A stretch of 64,000 nt of DNA, from the NCBI RefSeq assembly GCF_000214355.1, contig NC_015577.1, positions 3,153,389 to 3,217,388 on the forward strand, in the 5' to 3' direction. Numbering within the stretch: the stretch's first letter is position 1; the number at the start of each line of letters is the position of its first letter. Both the position numbers and the translations under genes were made by a program. The notes beneath the pieces were generated by a model. The model had not been told where the DNA came from, made no database searches, and worked only from the letters and a program-made list of their open reading frames with translations. Positions 1 through 9,503 of the stretch are shown here, piece by piece. The DNA comes from Leadbettera azotonutricia ZAS-9 (GTDB taxonomy: Bacteria > Spirochaetota > Spirochaetia > Treponematales > Breznakiellaceae).

Positions 1-48
1 GGGGTAGAGCCTTGTGCCTGATCCCCCGGCGAGTATAATGCCTTTCAT
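1..48 (-). CDS. rmlA: Partial glucose-1-phosphate nucleotidyltransferase, N-terminus only
   Basis: Only the first 16 codons lie in the window; the gene continues beyond the left edge. They read MKGIILAGGSGTRLYP, the N-terminal nucleotide-binding signature (GGxGTRL) of glucose-1-phosphate thymidylyltransferase and related sugar-nucleotide pyrophosphorylases, which activate glucose-1-phosphate for dTDP-rhamnose or other surface sugars. Its ATG overlaps the TGA stop of the upstream VanZ-like gene (ATGA), so the two are probably translationally coupled. The exact nucleotide specificity cannot be read from so short a piece. Confidence 0.8.
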   Translation of the reverse strand, partial: MKGIILAGGSGTRLYP

Positions 49-458
49 GCGGTTTTCAGATTCCGTGCTGTCCACATCGCCGCCCCTGCCCCGATCAGGG
101 CGCCCAGGGTGTCGGCCAGCCAGTCCCATACGCTGCTGTCGCGGCCGGGGACAAAGGACTGGTGGTATTCATCGATGCCCCCATAAATCGAAGCAATGGA
201 AGCTATTGCAAGCATAATGAAGATGCCCCGGCGGCGGCAAAGCTCCAGGGGGAACCAGAGGGCGCCGGCAGCAGCCAGGACCGCAAAGGCCAGCATATGC
301 TGGATTTTGTCTATGCCGAAAACACCCTTTATCTGGGGCAGGGTGCTTTGGGACGATAGAAACCAGATGGCAAGGATGACAAGAGGCGCAGGGAGTTTTA
401 AAAGGATAGAGAAAAGCTTGTTTTGGTTCATCATGGTTTTTCTGTTATTTTTGGGCAA
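45..458 (-). CDS. VanZ-like membrane protein
   Basis: A 137-residue protein with three to four hydrophobic segments (about residues 18-35, 52-70, 78-95 and 118-130) and the VanZ-family pattern of a conserved DKIQHMLAF motif after the first loop and GGIDEYHQSFVPGR between the later helices. VanZ-like proteins are small inner-membrane proteins of unknown biochemical role; the founding member gives low-level teicoplanin resistance, but most relatives are not resistance genes. The TTG start is chosen because AAGGG lies 6 nt upstream; two ATG codons nine and ten codons later have no ribosome-binding site. It is the upstream partner of the nucleotidyltransferase at the window edge. Confidence 0.8.
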   Translation of the reverse strand: MPKNNRKTMMNQNKLFSILLKLPAPLVILAIWFLSSQSTLPQIKGVFGIDKIQHMLAFAVLAAAGALWFPLELCRRRGIFIMLAIASIASIYGGIDEYHQSFVPGRDSSVWDWLADTLGALIGAGAAMWTARNLKTA

Positions 459-620
459 ACTAATCCCTTTTCCGGAAAACCCGGAAATTGGGGACTGAAC
501 CCATTCAAAGAGATAAAAGAACCTGCCGCCGCCGAAACAGGCTGGCAGAATCTGCCCTAAGGCATTAATTATTCTATTATAATTACAAATTTAATACAAT
601 ATTGGGAACAAGGGTAACAC

Positions 621-648
621 TTGATAAGCAATCACTATTCTCTACAAT
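621..648 (+). promoter_or_regulatory. Sigma70-type promoter upstream of the acyl-CoA synthetase
   Basis: TTGATA (621-626) and TACAAT (643-648) are separated by 16 bp in an AT-rich stretch. Transcription would begin near 655 and give a short leader of about 34 nt, but that leader has no ribosome-binding site in front of the ATG at 689. Confidence 0.55.
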
Positions 649-653
649 AAAGC

Positions 654-682
654 TCGACAAAACCCGGAAATTCGGATATATT
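654..682 (+). promoter_or_regulatory. Second promoter giving a probably leaderless acyl-CoA synthetase mRNA
   Basis: TCGACA (654-659), 17 bp, TATATT (677-682), then only 6 nt to the ATG at 689. The predicted start of transcription falls on or next to the start codon. No Shine-Dalgarno sequence is present, which agrees with leaderless translation. Confidence 0.5.
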
Positions 683-688
683 GCATAG

Positions 689-2422
689 ATGCTGGATTTT
701 AAAGATTATGTAGCAGATTGGCCCGATTTCCCCTATCCTAATTTTTCCGCATGGCTTGACGGAATTGCCTCAAAGTACGGGGAAAAAATCGCCATCTATT
801 ACCGTTTCGGCGGGCAGAAAGAATTCACCACCTGGTCCTTTACCAGGCTCGCGAGCGAAAGCCGCAGAATCGCCAGGGGCCTCCTGGCGGAAGGGCTTGC
901 CAAGGGCGACAGGGTTGCCCTTTGGGCGGAAAACCGCCCCGAATGGATGGCGGTCTGGCTCGGTGCGGCCATTGCGGGTCTCGTCATAGTTCCCATAGAC
1001 TTTTTGGCTTCCGAAAACGAATGTGCCAACATCCTCAAAATCACCAGGGCAAAAGCCTTTTTTTACGCTGCCAAAAAGCAAAGCTTTATCGACGGTCTTC
1101 CTTCGAGGGACATCTCCATCAAGACCCTGGTAAGCATGGCCCGGGAAGGGAACGACATTTTTTCGTCCTTTGGGGCTTCCGCGGGCGAACAAGCCCTGCC
1201 CTCCTCTTCGGACATTGCAGAAAAAGACCCTGTTTCCATAGTCTTCACTTCCGGGACCACAGGTTTCGCAAAAGGCGTAACCCTCTGTCACAAAGGCATC
1301 ATTTCCAACGCAAGCTCCGCCATACTTTCGCTCAGGGCCTGCCCCCAGGATATATTCATCAATGTGCTCCCCCTGCACCATACCTACCCCACCACCTGTT
1401 CTTTCATTGCCCCCCTCACGGCCGGGGCAGGCACTATTATTGTAGAAAAGCTCGTGGGCTCCGTTGTGATAGACGACATACACGACGCGGGCGGCACCTT
1501 CCTCATCGCAGTCCCCCTGCTCTACGACAAGGTGATGGCGGCCATCGAAAAGGGCTACAAGGCCCTGCCCGGCATTGTGCAGGGCATACTCAACATTTTC
1601 AGGGCAATTTCTCTGGCCCAGGCAAAGCGGGGAAACTTCAATTTCGGCCAGAATTTTTTCAGGTTTATAAGGAAGAAGGCCCGGCTCTCGTCCATCAGGA
1701 TAATGGTTGCAGGCGGCGGCCCCCTAAGCCCCAAAACTGCGGACTTCTTCGATTCCTTCGGCTTCAACATGGTCCATGGCTATGGCATGAGCGAAAACAG
1801 CCCCCTCATCAGCGTGAACACCCCCTGGCACAAAAACAATGTCTCCGTGGGCCTCCCGGTAAAACACACTGAAGTGAAGATCCTCGATCCCGACAAGGAA
1901 GGGACCGGCGAAATCGCCGCCCGTTCCTCCTCGATCATGCTGGGCTACTACGACAACCCCGAGGCCACCGCCGAAGTCATCACCAGCGACGGCTGGCTCA
2001 AGACCGGCGACTTGGGCTACCGGGATGACAAGGGCTTTATTTATATCAACGGCAGACAGAAAAACCTCATCGTCAGTTCCGGCGGCAAGAACATCTACCC
2101 CGAAGAAATTGAAACCCACTTCGCGGATTCCAAAATCACCGCCCAGATACTCGTTGTGGGCCGCAAAGAAAAAGAATACGGCGGCGAGCAGATCTTCGCC
2201 GTAGTAGTCCCCAGCTACGAAAACCTTGCCCATGATTATCCGGGCAAAGAAAACGACGAGGCCTTTATCAGGGAACTGGTAAAGAAAGAAATCGAAAAGG
2301 TGAATCGCACTCTGGTGGGCTACAAGAAGATAACAGACTTTACCCTGCGCAAGGAACCCTTTGAAATGAACGCCCAGCAGAAGATACGCAGGTTTTTGTA
2401 CAAAAATTATGAGAATCCCTAA
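689..2422 (+). CDS. AMP-forming acyl-CoA synthetase (long-chain fatty-acid-CoA ligase family)
   Basis: A 577-residue ANL-superfamily adenylating enzyme, expected to activate a carboxylic acid to acyl-AMP and then acyl-CoA in the cytoplasm. Visible motifs are the P-loop FTSGTTGFAKG (about residue 187), YGMSEN (about 364), the hinge region GWLKTGDLGY (about 434) and the A10-type GRQKNLIVSSGGKNIYPEE (about 454). The lysine expected in the last C-terminal segment is present in NAQQKIRRF. Length fits long-chain acyl-CoA or acyl-ACP ligases; the chain length of the substrate cannot be read. No ribosome-binding site precedes the ATG. The gene converges on the pseudouridine synthase and the two stop codons overlap (2419-2422). 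Confidence 0.9.
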   Translation: MLDFKDYVADWPDFPYPNFSAWLDGIASKYGEKIAIYYRFGGQKEFTTWSFTRLASESRRIARGLLAEGLAKGDRVALWAENRPEWMAVWLGAAIAGLVIVPIDFLASENECANILKITRAKAFFYAAKKQSFIDGLPSRDISIKTLVSMAREGNDIFSSFGASAGEQALPSSSDIAEKDPVSIVFTSGTTGFAKGVTLCHKGIISNASSAILSLRACPQDIFINVLPLHHTYPTTCSFIAPLTAGAGTIIVEKLVGSVVIDDIHDAGGTFLIAVPLLYDKVMAAIEKGYKALPGIVQGILNIFRAISLAQAKRGNFNFGQNFFRFIRKKARLSSIRIMVAGGGPLSPKTADFFDSFGFNMVHGYGMSENSPLISVNTPWHKNNVSVGLPVKHTEVKILDPDKEGTGEIAARSSSIMLGYYDNPEATAEVITSDGWLKTGDLGYRDDKGFIYINGRQKNLIVSSGGKNIYPEEIETHFADSKITAQILVVGRKEKEYGGEQIFAVVVPSYENLAHDYPGKENDEAFIRELVKKEIEKVNRTLVGYKKITDFTLRKEPFEMNAQQKIRRFLYKNYENP

Positions 2423-3093
2423 AGCTTCCCAAATCCTTCCGGTGCAGGGCTCGCAAATTCCATAATCTTCCCGTCCTTAGGATGATGAAAGGCGATCTTC
2501 TCCGCATGGAGGCAGAGGCGTTTTAAGGGATCTGTCCGGGCGGCATATTTTTTATCCCCCGCCACAGGATGGCCAAGCCAGCTTAAGTGGGCGCGGATCT
2601 GGTTGCGCCGCCCGGTTTCAAGTTCAAGGGATAAGAGAGTATAACTTTTGCCCGCTTTAAGGATTTTCCATTTGGTAATGGCAGGCTTGCCGCCTTCCTG
2701 CACAATCACCCGGCCTCCCCTGTCCTCGCCCAGAGGAGCATTAATGACGCCCTCGGTTTTTCCACCCTCGCCTGCAAGGCTGCCTTCGGCAAGGGCAATG
2801 TAGCGGCGCTCGGCAACCGTTTCGTTCCAGTGCTCCATCATTTTTTTCTTTGCCTGTTCCGACTTGGCGAAGATCATCACGCCGGAAGTTTCACGGTCAA
2901 GGCGATGCACCACGGCGGGACGGCGCTTCTCGCCTTTTTTGCGAAGGTATTCGGCCAATATCCAGTAAGCGGTTTTCTGCGTTTCTCCGCCGGAAGCAAT
3001 GGAGAGCAAGCCTGCGGGTTTATCAACTACGAGAAGATCCCTGTCTTCGTAGACGAGCATGAGACCATGGGGCAGGCGGCGGGAAGGTTCCAT
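2419..3093 (-). CDS. RluA-family RNA pseudouridine synthase
   Basis: A 224-residue enzyme that isomerises uridine to pseudouridine in rRNA or tRNA. It has the RluA catalytic motif HRLDRETSG, with the nucleophilic aspartate, then later blocks typical of the family (GRRNQIRAHLSWLGHPVAGD). It lacks an N-terminal S4 domain, like RluA/RluC-short and TruC types; the target base is unknown. An upstream in-frame extension to 3219 exists, but the ATG at 3093 overlaps the TAA of the HAD gene (TAATG), so this start is preferred. It is the last gene of the long minus-strand block that begins at ilvN. Confidence 0.88.
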   Translation of the reverse strand: MEPSRRLPHGLMLVYEDRDLLVVDKPAGLLSIASGGETQKTAYWILAEYLRKKGEKRRPAVVHRLDRETSGVMIFAKSEQAKKKMMEHWNETVAERRYIALAEGSLAGEGGKTEGVINAPLGEDRGGRVIVQEGGKPAITKWKILKAGKSYTLLSLELETGRRNQIRAHLSWLGHPVAGDKKYAARTDPLKRLCLHAEKIAFHHPKDGKIMEFASPAPEGFGKL

Positions 3094-3878
3094 TATTTGC
3101 GTTTGGCCAAAATAGTTTCTGCGATTTCCGCGAAACCATCGCCGCATTCTTTGGATGCAATATACGTGGGGAGGTTTTTGATGAGCGCGCCGTAACGGCG
3201 TACATTGGCAACGCCGCATGCCAGGGGGAAGCGGGCAAACATGGGCTCGTCGTTGGGGGAGTCGCCTGCAAAGACCACCTCGCGATCTCCTGAACCGCTG
3301 ATCCAGCCGAAACGGCTGGAAAGGAAACGTTCCGCCATACTCAGTTTGTCGTATTTTCCCATCCAGATATTCACATGGATTGACGACACTTTCGCCATTG
3401 CCCCTTCTTCGATAGCTATGGCCTTTATCCTTTCTGCAGCGCTCAGGGGCAGGATGGGCTCTTCTTCAGCAAAGTCCAATGCCAAATCGAAGAGCCGGGC
3501 GAATTGATCCTTTGCCACCCTGAGATCCGGGAATTCGGCCAAGGCCCTTGCCTTTATTTTTGCAAGCACAGGATGATCATTTCTGACAGCATCGGGGTAA
3601 AATTCAGTTTTAAGGGTTTTTGACTCCTCCCAAAAAGCCAGGGCGCCGTTTTCTCCCACTACGCCGTCCGCAGGCCATTCGCGGGCAATGAGATCGCACC
3701 ACCCTGCGGGCCTGCCTGTAACGGGTATCACTTTTAAGCCTGCTTCCTTAAGCTTCCATAAGGCAGCATAGGATGAGGCAAGCAGCTTCCCCTCCCTGGT
3801 GAGGGTATCGTCTATATCCATGAGTATATATTTTATCCCTTCGGCTTCTTCCCGGGTAATTTCTGAAATCAATTTCAT
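3093..3878 (-). CDS. HAD-superfamily phosphatase (Cof/MPGP-like)
   Basis: A 261-residue haloacid-dehalogenase phosphatase. Motif I is LMDIDDTLT (about residues 20-28), motif II is VTGR (about 53-56), and the C-terminal motif IV is FAGDSPNDEPMF (about 209-220). The cap between motif II and the C-terminal part fits the C2 (Cof/mannosyl-3-phosphoglycerate phosphatase) subclass, which acts on sugar phosphates. The substrate is not identifiable. The start codon overlaps the stop of the dehydrogenase by 4 nt and the stop overlaps the start of the pseudouridine synthase, so these three are one translational unit. Confidence 0.85.
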   Translation of the reverse strand: MKLISEITREEAEGIKYILMDIDDTLTREGKLLASSYAALWKLKEAGLKVIPVTGRPAGWCDLIAREWPADGVVGENGALAFWEESKTLKTEFYPDAVRNDHPVLAKIKARALAEFPDLRVAKDQFARLFDLALDFAEEEPILPLSAAERIKAIAIEEGAMAKVSSIHVNIWMGKYDKLSMAERFLSSRFGWISGSGDREVVFAGDSPNDEPMFARFPLACGVANVRRYGALIKNLPTYIASKECGDGFAEIAETILAKRK

Positions 3879-4906
3879 TTTATCTTAACCACAGCTTTAA
3901 TGCAGCCAGTCTCGGGCTTAATCCATTTGGGGAAATTGTCCGGGGCCTCTTCCATCGAAGCGGTATGGGTAACAAAACCTTTTGTGTTAACCCTGCCGCT
4001 TTCGATGGCTGCGATAACATTGGCAAAATCTTCTTTCCCGGCGTTTCTGCTTGCCATTAAGGTTATTTCCTTGGCATGCAATACAGGATCGCTAAAAACA
4101 ATATCGGCCCGTACAAGGCCCACGAAAACTATAGTACCTCCGGCACTGGCATAGCCAAAGGCTTTCATCATCTGGGCTGCATTCCCGGTGGCGTCCATTA
4201 CCAGGGGAGGGTTTTCCCCGCCTGCAATATCGGCAATTGTTTTTTCAGCATCAGTGTTAAGCGAATTGATGGCATAATCGGCGCCTGCTATCTCCCTGGC
4301 ATAGGCAAGGCGCTTATCGTTGATGTCCAGCACGATAACTTTGCAGCCCCGTTCCTTAAGGCCGTGGATTACCCCTATGCCTATAGGGCCTGCACCTACC
4401 ACAAGGGCTGCTTCCCCTGGACGCGGATTGGCCCTGCGCACCCCGTGGAAACCTATAGAAAAACATTCCACCAGGGATATATCCTGGGGGTTCACTTTTC
4501 CTGCCGGTATTGCATAACGGGCAGGAACTGTCAGGTATTCCTGCATGCCCCCGTCTATATGCACACCCAAAACCTTGAGGCTGGTACAGCAATTGGTTTT
4601 GCCGGCACGGCAGGCTATGCAGCTTCCGCAGTTGAGATAAGGAATAATGGAAACGATGTCCCCTTCCCTAAGGCTCCCCGCTTCTTTTTTTGCGGAATCA
4701 GGAATCCCCGCAATTTGCACTGCAAGCTCGTGGCCTACAACCCTTGGATAGGTAAAGAAAGGCTGGGTTCCCTCGTAGGCATGGAGATCGGTACCGCAAA
4801 CCCCGACTTGCAGTACTTTAAGCAATAGCTCGTCATTTTTTGGTTCCGGCCTGGAGCGATCTTCAATGTTGAATTCGCCGGGCTTGGCCATGACCAATGC
4901 TTTCAT
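3875..4906 (-). CDS. Zinc-dependent medium-chain alcohol dehydrogenase
   Basis: A 343-residue MDR-family dehydrogenase. The catalytic zinc site is seen in GVCGTDLHAYEG and the following GHE, the structural zinc site in CGSCIACRAGKTNCC, and the NAD(P) fold in VVGAGPIGIG (about residues 167-176) followed by an acidic residue at the end of the second strand (VLDIND), which favours NAD. It is most like the sorbitol/threonine dehydrogenase branch; the substrate is unknown. It follows ilvB by 21 nt with a good ribosome-binding site (AAGGAAGG), so it is likely co-transcribed with the branched-chain amino acid genes, although no direct role in that pathway is evident. Confidence 0.88.
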   Translation of the reverse strand: MKALVMAKPGEFNIEDRSRPEPKNDELLLKVLQVGVCGTDLHAYEGTQPFFTYPRVVGHELAVQIAGIPDSAKKEAGSLREGDIVSIIPYLNCGSCIACRAGKTNCCTSLKVLGVHIDGGMQEYLTVPARYAIPAGKVNPQDISLVECFSIGFHGVRRANPRPGEAALVVGAGPIGIGVIHGLKERGCKVIVLDINDKRLAYAREIAGADYAINSLNTDAEKTIADIAGGENPPLVMDATGNAAQMMKAFGYASAGGTIVFVGLVRADIVFSDPVLHAKEITLMASRNAGKEDFANVIAAIESGRVNTKGFVTHTASMEEAPDNFPKWIKPETGCIKAVVKIK

Positions 4907-4927
4907 TTTTCCTTCCTTTCATTTCCA

Positions 4928-6679
4928 TCACAGGATCTGCTCATCTATGGGCCTTCCCGTTGGTACCATGGGGAAGACCTTTTCGTCCTTGTCTATTTTA
5001 GCGTCGATGAGGGCTGCCTTGCCAGCGGCAATATCCGCAGAGGCTGCATCCAGGACTTTGAGGAAGGAATCCCTGTCCGTTGCGCGGTAAGCAGAAAGGC
5101 CGTAGGCATCGGCGAGTTTTACAAAATCAGGGTGGCCCGGAAGATCTGTTTCTGAATAACGCCCCTCGTAGAAAAAATTTTGCCACTGCCTCACCATTCC
5201 CAAGGTGCTATTGTCGAATACCACAATCAGTACCGGAATGCTATAGGTTTTGAGGGTTCCCATTTCGGCGCAGTTCATTCTGAAACAGCCGTCGCCTGTA
5301 AAAAGTACCACCGGCCTTTTGGGGTTTGCAACCTTGGCGCCCTCGGCAGCTCCCATGCCAAAGCCCATGGTGCCAAGCCCGCCGGAGCTGAGAAAAGACC
5401 GGGGTTTGCGGGCGGGAAAGAATTGGGCCGCCCAAATTTGGTGCTGCCCCACATCGGTAACAGCAATAGTGTCATGCCCAAGTTTCTTTGCAGTTTCTTC
5501 AATAACAAAGCGGGGATGGAGAGCGGTCTTCCTTATTCCGTCAGACTGGGCAGCAGCGGTATACGTGGTAGGCATATGGGTCTTCCACTTTTCAATCTCG
5601 CCATTCCATTCAGTTGCAACTTTGGACGGAAGTTTATCAAGGATTTTTATCAAGGTTTCTTTCACATCCCCCACCACCGAGGCTGTAGTATCAATATTCT
5701 TGTTGATCTCTGCAGCATCAATGTCAAGGTGCAGTATTTTTGCTGTCTTGGCAAACATATCCGCACGGCTTGTAACCCTGTCGGAGAAGCGGGCGCCTAT
5801 AGCAACAAGAAGGTCGGCTTTTTGAACCGCCTTGTTTGACGCCACCGTTCCATGCATGCCGATAAGTCCTGTGCAGAGTTTGTGATCCCCGGGGATGGCC
5901 CCTATACCCATAAGGCTCAGGGCTACAGGCGCATTGAGCCGCTCGGCCAGCTGTGTAAGTTCATCACCAGCACCAGCAATAATCACGCCGCCGCCTGCAT
6001 AAAGCACAGGCCGCTTGGCTTCTTTTAGCATTTTTGCTGCGTTTTCAATATCTTCATCGGTGTAGGTGAGCCTTTCATTGCGCAGGGCAAGGCGTTTTGC
6101 CCTGGCAGAAAACACATCGTCCGGGCCGGCCTTCTTTTTCCTATCCGATTTTTTCCCCGGCGTCCATTCGGCGGTGAGGGCGCTGATGTCTTTGGGAATA
6201 TCGATAAGCACAGGCCCGGGCCGCCCTGACTGGGCCACGATAAAGGCCTCGCGGATCACTTCTGCAAGTTCGTCAACCTTTTTGACAATCCAGTTATGCT
6301 TCACCACAGGCATGGAAATACCCGCGATGTCAACTTCCTGAAAACTGTCCTTGCCCAAAAGGCCAGTGGATACGTTCCCGGTGATGGCAACAAGGGGGAC
6401 AGAATCCATGCCGGCGGTAGCAATGCCGGTGATAAGGTTAGTGGCACCGGGGCCTGAGGTAGCAATGCACACGCCAACCTTCCCGGTGGATCGGGCATAG
6501 CCATCGGCGGCGTGGGCAGCGTGCTGTTCGTGGCTCACCAGTATATGCCTGATCCTATCCCTCTGTTTGTAGAGTTCATCATAAATAAACAAAACAGCGC
6601 CGCCGGGATAACCGAAAACGGTATCCACACCCTGCTCTATCAGTCCTTCTATCAAGATGCGAGATCCTGAATACTGCAT
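4928..6679 (-). CDS. ilvB: Acetolactate synthase, large catalytic subunit
   Basis: A 583-residue thiamine-diphosphate enzyme that condenses two pyruvates, or pyruvate with 2-oxobutyrate, in the first common step of valine/leucine/isoleucine synthesis. Seen are GYPGGAVLFIYDEL near residue 19, the catalytic glutamate in SHEQHAAHAADGYA (about 50), the central FAD/TPP-binding region, and the TPP motif GDGCFRMN followed by FDNSTLGMVRQWQ. The last motif matches anabolic, FAD-binding AHAS rather than catabolic AlsS. The ribosome-binding site (AGGAG) overlaps the end of ilvD. The regulatory subunit ilvN is encoded at the start of the same block rather than next to it. Confidence 0.96.
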   Translation of the reverse strand: MQYSGSRILIEGLIEQGVDTVFGYPGGAVLFIYDELYKQRDRIRHILVSHEQHAAHAADGYARSTGKVGVCIATSGPGATNLITGIATAGMDSVPLVAITGNVSTGLLGKDSFQEVDIAGISMPVVKHNWIVKKVDELAEVIREAFIVAQSGRPGPVLIDIPKDISALTAEWTPGKKSDRKKKAGPDDVFSARAKRLALRNERLTYTDEDIENAAKMLKEAKRPVLYAGGGVIIAGAGDELTQLAERLNAPVALSLMGIGAIPGDHKLCTGLIGMHGTVASNKAVQKADLLVAIGARFSDRVTSRADMFAKTAKILHLDIDAAEINKNIDTTASVVGDVKETLIKILDKLPSKVATEWNGEIEKWKTHMPTTYTAAAQSDGIRKTALHPRFVIEETAKKLGHDTIAVTDVGQHQIWAAQFFPARKPRSFLSSGGLGTMGFGMGAAEGAKVANPKRPVVLFTGDGCFRMNCAEMGTLKTYSIPVLIVVFDNSTLGMVRQWQNFFYEGRYSETDLPGHPDFVKLADAYGLSAYRATDRDSFLKVLDAASADIAAGKAALIDAKIDKDEKVFPMVPTGRPIDEQIL

Positions 6680-6680
6680 A

Positions 6681-8339
6681 TTAACTCCTAAAAACGGCTC
6701 CGCTTGCGGCAGAGCTCACTTGTCTGGCGTAACGGGCCAGATACCCCGAGGTCACCTTTGGGGGCAAGGGCTTCCAACCCTGCCTGCGGGCCGCTATTTC
6801 TTCCTCGCTCAATTTAACACTAATACTGCGGGCGTCTATATCTATCGAGATAATATCCCCCTCCTTGAGAAGGCCAATAACGCCCCCTTCAGCAGCTTCG
6901 GGAGATACATGGCCTATGCAAGCCCCCTTGGTAGCCCCTGAAAACCGGCCATCCGTGATGAGGGCTACTTTGTCGTCCATGCCCATGCCTGCCAGAGCGG
7001 CAGTAGGGCCCAGCATCTCCTGCATTCCGGGTCCGCCCTTGGGGCCTTCGTAACGTATTACTACTACATCCCCGGCCTTGATTTTATTTCCCATTGTGGC
7101 ATTAAAAGCCGTTTCCTCAGAATCAAAAACCCTTGCAGGGCCTTCGTGCTTGAGCATATTGGGAGCAACAGCGCTGCGCTTAACCACGCAGCCGTCGGGC
7201 GCAAGATTTCCCCTGAGACATGCAATGCCCCCTGTATTGGACCAGGGGTTTTCTATGGGGCGGATAATATCAGTATTTCTATTCACCGCAGTACGTATCA
7301 CGTCCCCAATGTTGCCGTAGACTGTCTGGGCCTTTAAGTCAATCAGGGATTTCTTTGCAAGCTCTTTAAGCACTGCGGGAATTCCTCCTGCAGCGTGGAG
7401 ATCTTCAATGGCTGCTGTGCCCGCAGGGGCAAGACGGCAGAGATTGGGAGTAACGGCACTCACTTTATTGAGGAGCTCCAGATCCAATTTGAAATCAACT
7501 TCGTTGGCTATGGCAGGAAGATGAAGGGCGGTATTTGTGGAACAGCCCAGGGCCATGTCCAGGGCAAGGGCGTTCATAAAAGCCCCCTCGGTAAGAATGG
7601 CTTTGGGGCGTATGTCCTTGCGGAGAACTTCAAGGGCCAGCATGCCTGTCTTTTTGGCAAGCCTTAAGCGTTCAGCCATAACCGCAGGAATAGTACCATT
7701 GCCGGGAAGGGCAAGGCCAAGGGCTTCGGTAACACAATTCATGGAATTGGCAGTAAACATGCCCGAACATGAACCGCAGCCCGGACAGGCAATGTCTTCC
7801 AGATCACTGAGTTCAGCTTCGCTCATTTTTCCGGCCCCAACAGCTCCGACCGCTTCGAACATGGTAGTAAGGGTGAGGGGCTTTCCATCTTTGCGGCCTG
7901 CCAGCATGGGTCCGCCGGAAATAAAGACAGAAGGCAGGTTGAGCCTGGCTGCCGCCATGATCATACCGGGCACTATCTTGTCGCAGTTGGGAATGAAAAT
8001 CACGGCGTCAAAACGATGAGCTGTAACCATGCATTCGATAGAATCGGCAATGAGTTCCCTCGTGGGAAGTGAGTAACGCATGCCTTCGTGGCCCATGGCG
8101 ATTCCGTCGCATACCCCGATTACCGGGAAGATCATAGGGACGCCCCCTGCCATGCGTACCCCGTCGGCGGCAGCTTTGGCGATTGTGTCCAGATGCAGAT
8201 GCCCCGGTACAATTTCGCTTTTGGCTGTTGCTATGCCGATGAGGGGCTTGTTGAATTCCTCGTCAATAAAGCCCAGGGCTTTAAAGAGAGACCGGTGGGG
8301 GGCGCGGGCTATGCCCTTGTTAACAGAATCACTGCGCAT
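6681..8339 (-). CDS. ilvD: Dihydroxy-acid dehydratase
   Basis: A 552-residue iron-sulfur dehydratase that converts 2,3-dihydroxy-isovalerate or -methylvalerate to the 2-oxo acids. Cluster-ligand cysteines lie in [12 protein letters not shown] and [18 protein letters not shown]; the C-terminal GRFSGATKG motif is also present. Length is standard. The start is fixed by GGAGG inside the last codons of leuB, one nucleotide of spacer between the genes. The oxygen-labile cluster suits an anaerobe. Confidence 0.96.
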   Translation of the reverse strand: MRSDSVNKGIARAPHRSLFKALGFIDEEFNKPLIGIATAKSEIVPGHLHLDTIAKAAADGVRMAGGVPMIFPVIGVCDGIAMGHEGMRYSLPTRELIADSIECMVTAHRFDAVIFIPNCDKIVPGMIMAAARLNLPSVFISGGPMLAGRKDGKPLTLTTMFEAVGAVGAGKMSEAELSDLEDIACPGCGSCSGMFTANSMNCVTEALGLALPGNGTIPAVMAERLRLAKKTGMLALEVLRKDIRPKAILTEGAFMNALALDMALGCSTNTALHLPAIANEVDFKLDLELLNKVSAVTPNLCRLAPAGTAAIEDLHAAGGIPAVLKELAKKSLIDLKAQTVYGNIGDVIRTAVNRNTDIIRPIENPWSNTGGIACLRGNLAPDGCVVKRSAVAPNMLKHEGPARVFDSEETAFNATMGNKIKAGDVVVIRYEGPKGGPGMQEMLGPTAALAGMGMDDKVALITDGRFSGATKGACIGHVSPEAAEGGVIGLLKEGDIISIDIDARSISVKLSEEEIAARRQGWKPLPPKVTSGYLARYARQVSSAASGAVFRS

Positions 8340-8340
8340 T

Positions 8341-9495
8341 TTATTCCTCCAGTGCTTTACGTACAGCGGCTCCCATTTCTTTGGTGCCTACAACTTTTTC
8401 ATTTGCTCCGCCTGAACTGCGGTTTACAATATCTTTGGTTCGAAGGCCGTCGTCTAAAACCTTGTTGACAGCCCTTTCAATGTCTTTGGCCTCCTTTTCA
8501 AGGCCGAAGGAATATCTCAGCATCATTGCCGCTGAAAGTATCATTGCCAGAGGGTTCGCAATATCCTGGTCTGCAATGTCGGGAGCTGAACCGTGAATGG
8601 GTTCGTACATGCCCATGGGCCTGCCGTTTTTTGCAAGAGGATCTGCGGGGCTGCCAAGGCTGGCTGAAGGCAGCATGCCGATAGATCCCGTGAGCACCGA
8701 GGCTTCGTCGGAGAGTATGTCCCCAAAAAGATTGGAAGTAACAATCACGTCGAACTGGCCCGGCGCCCTTATGAGCTGCATGGCGGCATTGTCCACATAG
8801 AGATAGCTGGTTTCGATATCCGGGTAATCTTTGGAAACCACCGCAGCCACCTCGCGCCAGTACCTCGAGGATTCAAGCACATTGGCCTTGTCAACAATGC
8901 AAAGCTTATGGCGGCGCACTTTTGCTGCGTCGTAGCCGGCCCTGAGAACCCGCTCAATTTCTGTCCAGGAATAAGTTTCGGTGTCAAAGGCGGCCCCAGG
9001 ACTGTGACCGCCGGAAGCTTCGTCAATTCTGCCCCGCTTTCCGAAATAGAGGCCCCCGGTTAGCTCCCTTACTATGAGCAGATCGAAGCTGGCCTTGCCC
9101 TCGGGATTGCTTGCGGCCAATACCTCGTCCTTGATGGGGCAGGCTTGCCTAAGCTGGGGCAGCAATGCCGCAGGACGCAGATTTGCAAACACCCCAAGGC
9201 CCGCTCGTAAGCCCAGCAAGGCTCGCTCGGGGCGGAGATGTCCGGGAAGTGTATCCCACTTGGGGCCGCCTACCGCAGCCAGAAGCAGGGCATCGCATTG
9301 CTGCGCCGCTTCCAGGGTATCTGCGGGCAGAGGTTCGCCTGTGGAATCAATGGCTTTGCCCCCGGCTTCAAGTTCCACATAGTTAAAAACATGATCGTAT
9401 TTGTCCCCAATTGCATCAAGGATCTCCGTGGCATGCACCATCACCTCGGGGCCAATGCCGTCACCTGGTACTAACGCTACTTGATAGCTCATCAT
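8341..9495 (-). CDS. leuB: 3-isopropylmalate dehydrogenase
   Basis: A 384-residue isocitrate/isopropylmalate dehydrogenase family member, somewhat longer than the usual 350-370 residues. The N-terminus [13 protein letters not shown], the substrate-binding arginines in the [16 protein letters not shown] region, and the metal-binding [26 protein letters not shown] segment are visible. In a pathway that includes citramalate synthase it is expected also to oxidise 3-methylmalate, making 2-oxobutyrate for isoleucine. Two adjacent ATG codons (9495, 9492) can use the same AAGGA site; the choice is uncertain by one codon. Confidence 0.94.
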   Translation of the reverse strand: MMSYQVALVPGDGIGPEVMVHATEILDAIGDKYDHVFNYVELEAGGKAIDSTGEPLPADTLEAAQQCDALLLAAVGGPKWDTLPGHLRPERALLGLRAGLGVFANLRPAALLPQLRQACPIKDEVLAASNPEGKASFDLLIVRELTGGLYFGKRGRIDEASGGHSPGAAFDTETYSWTEIERVLRAGYDAAKVRRHKLCIVDKANVLESSRYWREVAAVVSKDYPDIETSYLYVDNAAMQLIRAPGQFDVIVTSNLFGDILSDEASVLTGSIGMLPSASLGSPADPLAKNGRPMGMYEPIHGSAPDIADQDIANPLAMILSAAMMLRYSFGLEKEAKDIERAVNKVLDDGLRTKDIVNRSSGGANEKVVGTKEMGAAVRKALEE

Positions 9496-9503
9496 CTTTT
9501 CCT